Assembly: GCA_963841705.1 (NCBI GenBank)
Contig: CAWJDY010000079.1
Location: 1-64,000 of the forward strand
Reading direction: 5' to 3'
Origin: VAZQ01 sp963841705
GTDB lineage: Bacteria > Pseudomonadota > Alphaproteobacteria > Rhizobiales > Xanthobacteraceae
DNA: 64,000 nucleotides
This document shows positions 1 through 6,779 of the stretch, piece by piece. Both the position numbers and the translations under genes were made by a program. The first letter of the stretch is position 1, and every line of letters begins with the position of its first letter. The notes below the pieces were generated by a model. The model was not told where the DNA came from. It saw only the letters and a list, made by a program, of their open reading frames with translations, and ran no database searches.

Positions 1-674
1 GTCAAAGACAATACGTACCGGTGAATGCATGCCCGGCAATCGGCAGGTGAGCTGGGGGTCATCCGCGAGCACCGTGCCGATCCCGGTTGCAACCGCATCG
101 TTCATTGACCGCATCAGGTGTACGCGCCGCCGCGCCGCTTCGCCCGTGATGCCGACAGGTCGGCGGCCGGAGAGGGCGACCTTGCCGTCTGCCGACAAGG
201 CGAGTTTCAGGATCGTGTGGGGACGGCCATCCCGCATCCGCCGAATGTGACCCGCATGCGCACGGCGCGCCTCTTCGGCTCCGATCCCCACCTCAACCAC
301 CACACCCGCCTCAGTAAGCTTCCAGTGCCCCTGCCCTGCCACGCTGGGATTGGGATCCGCCATAGGCGACACCACACGCGCGATCCCGGCCTCGATGATG
401 GCATCGACGCAGGGGGCGTCCTGCCACGATGAGAGCATGGCTCCAACGAAACGTAGAGGGTGGCGGCACGAGCAGCCGCTCCGGCGCGGGCGAGAGCCTC
501 GGTTTCGCCATGGGGGCGCCCTCCCGGTTGGGTCCAGCCTCTGCCGACAATCGATGCGTCCTTGACGACCAGCGCCCCGACCGCCGGATTGGGCCACGTG
601 CGCCCGAGACCGCGCCGCCCAAGGGCCAGCGCCAGCGCCATGAAGCGCGCGTCACTCTCCGCTGTCGGGCTCAC
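1..674 (-). pseudogene. ribD: RibD (riboflavin deaminase/reductase), frameshifted, cut by window edge
   Basis: RibD deaminates, then reduces, the pyrimidine intermediate of riboflavin synthesis in the cytosol. The deaminase zinc motifs are visible: HGETEAL and PCSHRGRTPP, which should continue with C. The reductase part follows (TILKLALSADGKVAL) and runs off the window at base 1. The frame breaks at the G run 412-416: one more G would join PCSHRGRTPP to CVDAIIEAGIARVVS. I set the start at GTG 674 because conserved text begins at SPTAESDARFMALALALG. Riboflavin synthesis is normally essential, so a sequencing error is at least as likely as a true pseudogene. Confidence 0.85.
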
Positions 675-729
675 CTGAAGCTCACTGGCATCGGCGCACG
701 TTTGAGCACGGGCGTTTGCACCACTTGCT

Positions 730-915
730 TTAGGGCAGATCATCGCCGCGCTCGATCCGGCGAAGGAGTTGCTCCAGCTTCCCAGAAGGCTTCGAGCGCA
801 GATCCGCATCGTACATACGGCGCAGCTCCTCGCCGATGGCAAACAGTGTCTCTGTTCCCAATCGCACAACGTTGCCTTTCTTCTTATCGTTGTCGTCGGG
901 TGACATTTCTAACAA
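730..915 (-). CDS. NepR-like small protein (putative anti-sigma factor)
   Basis: A 61-residue acidic/basic helical protein. Its core, IGEELRRMYDADLRSKPSGK followed by LEQLLRRIERGD, follows the NepR pattern (IG..LR.MY....P.P....LL..L). NepR proteins sequester the EcfG sigma factor in the alphaproteobacterial general stress response and are released by PhyR. No phyR or ecfG lies in view; the gene sits about 55 bases upstream of ribD on the same strand. An internal ATG at 906 is an alternative start. The family call rests on pattern resemblance only. Confidence 0.5.
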   Translation of the reverse strand: MLEMSPDDNDKKKGNVVRLGTETLFAIGEELRRMYDADLRSKPSGKLEQLLRRIERGDDLP

Positions 916-1195
916 ACTTGGGGCGTGTCCCGGCCATGTGCCTGGCAGCGCCGTGGAAACTCCGCAGACTGCTCAACGCTTGTCTGCGGCGATCGGCATC
1001 CACGTTTTTCTTACACCAGCCACGAGCTGGATGGATCGCGGCAGGCGCGGTCGGACGTGGACAGGTGTAGATGTGTCTCTCGGTCCCGAGCGCTTTGCGA
1101 CGTAATGTGGCTTTTTTACACTAGAGAATTTCGCGTTTCGATGGTTAATAATCGATGGTTAACGGATAGGGTATCCACTCAACTCGGGGGCTCCA

Positions 1196-1297
1196 ATGAA
1201 GAAGATTTTCGTTGCGCTGCTTGCGACATTCGTCGCTGTGGGGATGGTTGGCTGCGTCGGCAAAGGCAAGGCTCCTCCCGTGGTGACGAAGGGCTAA
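1196..1297 (+). CDS. Tiny lipoprotein (33 aa)
   Basis: ATG at 1196 opens a 33-codon frame with a Lys-Lys n-region, a hydrophobic stretch and a lipobox-like MVGC, then a short Lys/Pro-rich tail (GKGKAPPVVTKG). This is the shape of a minimal membrane-anchored lipoprotein; similar tiny lipoproteins are common in rhizobia. It stands alone between divergent genes, with a strong hairpin about 28 bases after the stop that fits transcription end. Function unknown. Confidence 0.55.
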   Translation: MKKIFVALLATFVAVGMVGCVGKGKAPPVVTKG

Positions 1298-1325
1298 GCT
1301 GAAGCGTTGCTACCCTCTGTGGCTA

Positions 1326-1356
1326 AGGCTGTGGGCACGGATCGTGTCCACAGCCT
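1326..1356 (+). terminator. Hairpin after the tiny lipoprotein gene
   Basis: AGGCTGTGGGCAC, loop GGATC, then GTGTCCACAGCCT: a 13-bp stem with one G-T wobble. No T-run follows, so it would be an atypical terminator. It lies between the lipoprotein gene and the convergent oxygenase gene and could serve both. Confidence 0.5.
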
Positions 1357-1474
1357 AACCATGGCGGTCTGACGCTCGGCATAGGCTCCCGGGCAACCTC
1401 GAGCCGGCTCGTGTCACTCGCTCGTTGCGACCACTATCGCGCGGCCCCAACAATGGTGCCGGCACGATCGTCGT

Positions 1475-2311
1475 TTAGAAGAACGCCAGGGTGCGAATCT
1501 CGATGCTCTCGCGCGGTCGCGGATTGCGCGGCGCGCTAGGATCCTCGAATGCCGTATGCGCGGTCCAACGCGCGCGGCCATCTTTGAGCGAATCGTACAC
1601 CTTGAAGACCAGCGCTTCCTCGCGCCGCATGCGCGGAAACCAATACCAGCGGTGCGCAGGATTGTATTTGATGGCGTAGGTCTGCCCGACCCAATTCGGG
1701 TAACGCCGCTCGGATACGATGAGATCATCGTCCGAAAGGGTGCGGGCATCGCAAATTGCCAGCGGAAACGTCTCCACGGGATGGCGGATTGGTCGCCAGA
1801 CCTGCACGATGGCAAATCGTCGGCGCAGCAGCTCGTCGGCCTCTTGCGGCAGGAGGTCACGTACCCGTTGCGGACCCGACCACTCGGTGTAATCGTTGTG
1901 CACCCGGCGCACGACCTCGCGGATCTTCTGCGCCTGACGCAGCTCGTCGTCCGCCGTGCGCAGAGTGTGGTCGAACACCAACACCCGTGAGGCACCGCTC
2001 TCGGCTTTTACCAGAGCTTCCATCTCGGGGTAATAAACCCGCCGAACTTCCTCCTCGCTAAAGAAGTCCTTGACCTTGGTGTCATGTCGGACGAAGCGGA
2101 AGCCGTCCTGTTCCAGGACGAACTTGTCCGCGAGCCGCCGTCCATTGTGGATGGTGATGCGGCGGGGGTCCTGCTTGCCGCCGCGCACATCGAGAGACCC
2201 CGGCACGGCGGTCTCGGTAAAGACCTTCTCGCCGGTATCGACGATGTAGTTGAGCGTGGCCTCTACTGCGTCCGGCAGCGTCTCCTGTTCCAGCACTTGA
2301 ACCATGCGCAA
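1475..2311 (-). CDS. CmcJ/NvfI family Fe/2-oxoglutarate-type oxygenase
   Basis: A 278-residue protein of the CmcJ/NvfI family, non-haem iron enzymes related to cephamycin CmcJ and fungal NvfI. Candidate facial-triad ligands are H138 and D140 (HNDYTEW) and H252 (TAHTAFEDP). Other family hallmarks are RFAIVQVWRPI, YAIKYNPAHRWYWFPRM and KVYDSLKDGRARWTAH. It starts 3 bases after the gyrA stop on the same strand, so it is probably co-transcribed with gyrA. The substrate cannot be read from sequence. The family call is good; the ligand assignment is inferred. Confidence 0.8.
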   Translation of the reverse strand: MRMVQVLEQETLPDAVEATLNYIVDTGEKVFTETAVPGSLDVRGGKQDPRRITIHNGRRLADKFVLEQDGFRFVRHDTKVKDFFSEEEVRRVYYPEMEALVKAESGASRVLVFDHTLRTADDELRQAQKIREVVRRVHNDYTEWSGPQRVRDLLPQEADELLRRRFAIVQVWRPIRHPVETFPLAICDARTLSDDDLIVSERRYPNWVGQTYAIKYNPAHRWYWFPRMRREEALVFKVYDSLKDGRARWTAHTAFEDPSAPRNPRPRESIEIRTLAFF

Positions 2312-2314
2312 CTC

Positions 2315-5053
2315 CTAACTGGGCTGCTCCTCGCCCTCTTCGCTGATCCGCTCCACCGAGACGACGCGTTCGTCCTCGGCAGTATTGAAGATGATAACGC
2401 CCTGTGTCGAGCGCCCCGCGATCCGGATGCCTTCGACGCGGGTTCGAATGAGCTGGCCGCCATTTGTGACCAGCATGAGCTGGTCCTCGTCCTCGACCGG
2501 AAAGCAGGCAACCAAGCTACCGGTCTTGCGCCGGATCGAGCCGTCCCGCTCGCGCAGGTCCATAGCGACGATGCCCTTCCCTCCGCGGTTGGTGACGCGA
2601 TACTCGTAAGAAGAGGATCGTTTGCCGTAGCCGCGCTCGGACACGGCGAGGACGAACTGCTCGGCCGCGGACATCTCCACATAGCGCTGCTCGCCCAGCT
2701 CGATTGCGCCGCTGGCCTCTTCCGTGTCGACGGAGGTTTCCTCCTGCTCTTCGGTTACTCCACGACGGACGGCGCTTGCGCGTTTGAGATAGGCGACGCG
2801 CTCCTCGGCGGTCGCGTCCACATGCCGCAGGATCGAGAGCGAGATCACTCGGTCGCCTTCAGCGAGCGTGATCCCGCGCACACCCATGGAGGTGCGGCCC
2901 TGGAAAACGCGAACATCGGTGACGGGGAAGCGGATGCATTGGCCTCCGGCGGAAGTGAGCAGAACATCGTCACGCTCGGTACAGATTGCAACGTTCACGA
3001 TCCCTTCGCCTTCGTCGAGCTTCATGGCAATGATGCCGGAGCGCCGCACATCGACGAAGTCCGAGAGCTTGTTGCGCCGCACGGTCCCACGCGTCGTGGC
3101 AAACATCACGTCGAGCTGGGCCCAGGTGTTCTCGTCCTCGGGCAGCGGCATGACGGTGGTGACCAGCTCGCCCTGCTCGAGCGGCAGGATATTGATCAGG
3201 GACTTTCCGCGCGCTTGCGGCGCTGCCTGCGGCAGCCGCCAGACCTTCTCCTTATAGACCCGTCCGTGGGAGGAGAAGAACAGCACCGGTGTGTGGGTCG
3301 AGGCGACGAACAGCCGTGAGACGAAATCCTCCTCGCGGGTCTGCATGCCGGAGCGGCCTTTGCCCCCGCGGCGCTGCGCACGGTAGCTCGACAGCGGCAC
3401 CCGCTTGACATAACCGAGGTGGGAGACGGTGACGACCATGTCCTCGCGGTGGATCAGGTCCTCTTCCTCCACCTCCCCTTCCTGCTCGACGATCTGGGTG
3501 CGCCGCGGCGTGGCGAATTTGTTTCGCACCGCGACGAGCTCGTCCTTAGCGATGGTCTGAATACGCGCCCGCGAGCGCAGGATGTCGAGGTAATCGGCGA
3601 TCTCGGCGGCGAGCTTGTCGAGCTCGGCCTTGATCTCGTCGCGGCCGAGGGCGGTCAGGCGTTGCAGTCGCAGGTCAAGGATGGCCTTGGCCTGCTCGGC
3701 CGAGAGCTTGTAGGTGCCTTCCGCCGTCACCCGATGGCGCGGATCGTCGATGAGCGTGATCATCGCCTCGATGTCCCGCGCCGGCCAGTCGCGCGCCATA
3801 AGGGCTTCGCGCGCCTCATTGGCATCCCGGGACGCGCGTATCAGCCTGATCACTTCATCGATATTGCTCACCGCGGTTGCCAATCCCACGAGCACATGCG
3901 CCCGGTCACGAGCCTTGCTCAGGAGGTGCTTGGTGCGCCGGGAGATCACCTCCTCGCGGAACGCGACAAAGGATTGGAGCAGGTCCTTGAGCGTCATGAC
4001 CTGCGGACGGCCACCTTCCAGCGCGACCACATTGGCGCCGAAGGTCGACTGCAGCGCGGTGTAGCGATAAAGCTGGTTGAGCACGATGTCCGCCATGGCG
4101 TCGCGCCGAAGCTCGATCACGACCCGATAACCGGAACGGTCGGACTCATCGCGCAAGGCGGCGATCCCGTCGATCTTCTTGTCGCGCCAGAGCTCGCCGA
4201 TGCGCTCGACCATCGCCGCTTTGTTCACCTGATACGGGATCTCGGTGACGATGATCGCTTCGCGGTCGCCGCGCAGCGTCTCGATCTCCACCTTGCCGCG
4301 CATGACGATCGAGCCGCGGCCGAGGTGGTAGGCGGCGCGGATGCCCTGGCGGCCGAGGATGATTCCCCCAGTCGGAAAGTCCGGGCCGGGGACGATCTCG
4401 ATCAGCTCGTCGATCCCGATCGCCGGATTGTCGATCAGGGCAATGCAGGCGTCGATGACCTCGCCGAGATTGTGCGGCGGGATGTTGGTTGCCATGCCGA
4501 CGGCGATGCCGCCTGCGCCGTTGACCAGGAGATTGGGGAAGCGCGCGGGAAGGACGACGGGCTCTCTCTCGTTGCCGTCGTAGTTCGGCTGGAAATCGAC
4601 GGTGTCCTTGTCGATATCCTCGAGCAGCTCCATCGCCGGACGTGCCAGCCGGCACTCGGTGTAGCGCATGGCCGCGGGTGGGTCGCCGTCCACCGAGCCA
4701 AAGTTGCCCTGGCCGTCGATGAGAGGGAGGCGCATGGAGAAGTCCTGCGCCATGCGCACCAGCGCGTCGTAGATCGCCTGATCCCCATGCGGGTGGTACT
4801 TGCCCATCACGTCGCCGACCACGCGGGCGGACTTCACATGCTTCTTGTCGGGCGTATGCCCGTTCTCGTGCATGGAATGAAGGATGCGCCGGTGCACCGG
4901 CTTGAGGCCGTCGCGGGCGTCGGGCAGTGCCCGTGCCACGATCACGCTCATGGCGTAATCGAGGTAGCTGCGCTTCATCTCCTCGGTGATGGAGACGGGG
5001 CGAACGTCGGACGGCCCGGGCTGTTCCGGCGGCTGGTCGTCGTTGTCGGCCAA
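2315..5053 (-). CDS. gyrA: DNA gyrase subunit A
   Basis: 912 residues, full length for GyrA, which breaks and rejoins DNA in the A2B2 gyrase that introduces negative supercoils. Catalytic Tyr is Y131 (AAMRYTE). The GyrA box QRRGGKG near the start of the C-terminal propeller marks it as gyrase, not topoisomerase IV. The quinolone region reads HPHGDQAIYD, so the residue matching E. coli Ser83 is Gln92, with Asp96 conserved. ATG 5053 gives the expected N-terminus. An oxygenase gene follows directly. Confidence 0.98.
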   Translation of the reverse strand: MADNDDQPPEQPGPSDVRPVSITEEMKRSYLDYAMSVIVARALPDARDGLKPVHRRILHSMHENGHTPDKKHVKSARVVGDVMGKYHPHGDQAIYDALVRMAQDFSMRLPLIDGQGNFGSVDGDPPAAMRYTECRLARPAMELLEDIDKDTVDFQPNYDGNEREPVVLPARFPNLLVNGAGGIAVGMATNIPPHNLGEVIDACIALIDNPAIGIDELIEIVPGPDFPTGGIILGRQGIRAAYHLGRGSIVMRGKVEIETLRGDREAIIVTEIPYQVNKAAMVERIGELWRDKKIDGIAALRDESDRSGYRVVIELRRDAMADIVLNQLYRYTALQSTFGANVVALEGGRPQVMTLKDLLQSFVAFREEVISRRTKHLLSKARDRAHVLVGLATAVSNIDEVIRLIRASRDANEAREALMARDWPARDIEAMITLIDDPRHRVTAEGTYKLSAEQAKAILDLRLQRLTALGRDEIKAELDKLAAEIADYLDILRSRARIQTIAKDELVAVRNKFATPRRTQIVEQEGEVEEEDLIHREDMVVTVSHLGYVKRVPLSSYRAQRRGGKGRSGMQTREEDFVSRLFVASTHTPVLFFSSHGRVYKEKVWRLPQAAPQARGKSLINILPLEQGELVTTVMPLPEDENTWAQLDVMFATTRGTVRRNKLSDFVDVRRSGIIAMKLDEGEGIVNVAICTERDDVLLTSAGGQCIRFPVTDVRVFQGRTSMGVRGITLAEGDRVISLSILRHVDATAEERVAYLKRASAVRRGVTEEQEETSVDTEEASGAIELGEQRYVEMSAAEQFVLAVSERGYGKRSSSYEYRVTNRGGKGIVAMDLRERDGSIRRKTGSLVACFPVEDEDQLMLVTNGGQLIRTRVEGIRIAGRSTQGVIIFNTAEDERVVSVERISEEGEEQPS

Positions 5054-5300
5054 GGAAGACCTATGGGTGCGGGTCGGGGAAACGTAGTTAGCTGATTCAG
5101 CTCCGCCGCGCCACGCAGGGTGACGTACGGACTGCTACTTTCAGGTGGCAATTCAGAGACTTATTCGCAAGCCGATGGACCCGGTTGGAGCGGGGTCAGG
5201 GATGCGATCTGAGAATGGTGCAAGGGCTTACAGGAATCCTGAGAACAGGAGTGAAGAATACTCCGCAGCAGATTGAATTACCTCATGTCTCCAGACCCTC

Positions 5301-5590
5301 GGGTTCGTTTGGCCCACAAGCCAGTATGTGCGGGTTGGCCCTCCCGGTTCGTTCCGACGGCGCTGGGCACGGTCCCAGCTCAGGTTCGTTCTGCCAAACA
5401 CGGGAGCATCGAACCGCCCCTGGGTTCGTTCTGCGATCGCAAATACCCCCGCTCTTGGGTTCGTTCGGCCAGGATGTGATGGCCATTCCCTGGGTCCGAT
5501 CTGGGCAGAAGGAACCTGTTCATGTTCGAGCGCTGTTTTTACTAGGTTTTTCCCATTGGCTTCGTTTGCGGAATTGGGTTCGTTTGCGGA
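5301..5590. repeat. Degenerate direct-repeat array between gyrA and ssb
   Basis: Seven copies of a GGGTTCGTTYKGC-like unit begin near 5301, 5346, 5383, 5423, 5458, 5558 and 5576, mostly 35-45 bases apart with unrelated sequence between. The copies share one orientation. Read on the minus strand they spell recurring NEP-type tripeptides in short frames that do not look like a protein. GTTC copies are not spaced as SOS boxes. Probably a non-coding rhizobial repeat family. Confidence 0.6.
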
Positions 5591-5607
5591 GAACGACGCT
5601 CCGAGGC

Positions 5608-6114
5608 TCAGAACGGAATCTCGTCGTCCATATCGCCGCGCGCGGCGCCAGTGCCGGCGAGCGCGGGCTGCCTCTCTCGCGGTGCCGGACCGGGTGCGCC
5701 GAATTCGCTCGGACTTTCCGCCTGCCCGAAGTCGCCGATGGCCGGGGAGCCGCCACCACTGCCGCGGCTATCGAGCATGGTGAGTTGGGAGTTGAAGCCC
5801 TGGAGCACGACCTCAGTCGAGTACTTGTCCTGCCCGGACTGGTCCTGCCATTTGCGCGTTTGCAGCGAGCCTTCAAGGTACACCTTCGCGCCCTTCTTCA
5901 GGTATTGCTCGGCTATTCGGCAGAGCGGCTCGCTGAAGATGACGACGCGGTGCCATTCCGTCTTCTCGCGGCGCTCGCCCGTGTTCTTGTCCCGCCACGT
6001 ATCGCTGGTCGCAACACTCAAATGCACGATGGGGCGGCCGTCCTGGGTGCGCCTGGTCTCGGGATCCTTGCCGAGATTGCCGACCAGAATAACCTTGTTC
6101 ACTGAACCTGCCAT
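5608..6114 (-). CDS. ssb: Single-stranded DNA-binding protein SSB
   Basis: 168 residues. An OB-fold (about 4-112) starts SVNKVILVGNLGKDPE, then a Gly/Ser/Pro-rich linker and the acidic tip MDDEIPF, which recruits replication and repair partners. SSB coats single-stranded DNA as a tetramer. Divergent from uvrA, an arrangement also found in E. coli; an exact SOS box lies about 100 bases upstream, so DNA-damage induction is likely. Confidence 0.97.
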   Translation of the reverse strand: MAGSVNKVILVGNLGKDPETRRTQDGRPIVHLSVATSDTWRDKNTGERREKTEWHRVVIFSEPLCRIAEQYLKKGAKVYLEGSLQTRKWQDQSGQDKYSTEVVLQGFNSQLTMLDSRGSGGGSPAIGDFGQAESPSEFGAPGPAPRERQPALAGTGAARGDMDDEIPF

Positions 6115-6216
6115 GACCTTCTCCTCTTCCGCGTCACCCTATCCTCAAGATGCAACCCGGCAAGCGCATTTCGGCCTTTCCCACAGAAACACCATCCAGT
6201 GCAGGGCGCCTCTTTC

Positions 6217-6231
6217 GTTCGCTTTTTGTTC
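6217..6231. promoter_or_regulatory. LexA (SOS) box near ssb
   Basis: GTTCGCTTTTTGTTC is an exact GTTC-N7-GTTC direct repeat, the known LexA operator of alphaproteobacteria. It lies 103 bases upstream of the ssb start in the ssb/uvrA divergent region. Confidence 0.75.
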
Positions 6232-6284
6232 TAGCACATTTCACCGCCGACGGCAAGGGCGATTGGGTCGGCGAGATGCCCGTC

Positions 6285-6466
6285 ATTCCGGGGCCGCGAG
6301 TGCTCGGATCGGCGCTTCGCGCCGTCCGAGTGCGAGCGGAGCCCGGAAGCCATAACCACAGGCCGTGCAGTGAATGAAAGTGGTTATGCTGCGGTGGGAC
6401 ACATCACCGCTTTGGGTTATGGATTCCGGGCTCCGCGCTTACGCTCGCGGCCCCGGAATGACAAAG
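6285..6466. repeat. Large inverted repeat, dispersed rhizobial type
   Basis: The left arm (about 6285-6360) begins TCATTCCGGGGCCGCGAG and ends with GAGCGGAGCCCGGAAGCC. The right arm (about 6412-6466) carries the same text inverted (CCGGGCTCCGCG ... CTCGCGGCCCCGGAATGA). The left arm holds an extra internal hairpin around GGCGCTTCGCGCC. No protein-coding sense is seen. Confidence 0.6.
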
Positions 6467-6570
6467 GAGAGAGGGGGCGGCACGGCCGATTTGCCTGCGC
6501 CCCGGAATGCCGTCGAGGGTCAACTTGTCACGCAGCACCATTAACCCTCATCAGCGCGGTGACGACGGGC

Positions 6571-6591
6571 GGGCGACGCAGTGCGTCGCCC
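6571..6591. repeat. Short GC-rich palindrome upstream of uvrA
   Basis: GGGCGACGCA-G-TGCGTCGCCC, a near-perfect 21-base palindrome. It lies in the uvrA leader well upstream of the SOS box, and its presence argues that the open frame upstream of 6780 is not coding. Confidence 0.5.
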
Positions 6592-6678
6592 CTACGGAGG
6601 TTCGTGCCGTCGGGGCGCTTGTCCACAGGCCGGCCCAAATCTCGGCCGTTTGGGCTATCAGACTGGCGGACCACGTGC

Positions 6679-6693
6679 GTTCTCACTACGTTC
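6679..6693. promoter_or_regulatory. LexA (SOS) box of uvrA
   Basis: GTTCTCACTACGTTC is a second exact GTTC-N7-GTTC site, 87 bases before the uvrA start. A TATACA hexamer at about 6698-6703 could be the -10 element, which would place the operator inside the promoter and give direct LexA repression of uvrA. Confidence 0.8.
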
Positions 6694-6779
6694 GTTGGTA
6701 TACAGTCGTTGCCGACACATCCCCCTGCGTCCGCGCGGAAGAGCTGCGTCAGGACGGTACCCTCGACGCCACGGACGAG

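Noticed and set aside
3419..5095. Long open frame on the plus strand opposite gyrA
   Set aside because: It mirrors the codon bias of gyrA on the other strand, has no family resemblance, and gyrA is certain.
5301..5590. GTTC copies as a cluster of LexA sites
   Set aside because: The GTTC half-sites are not paired with 7-base spacing; true pairs exist only at 6217 and 6679.
6507..6779. UvrA starting at the upstream ATG 6507
   Set aside because: The extra 91 codons cover a palindrome, the SOS box and the probable -10 element and do not look like UvrA.
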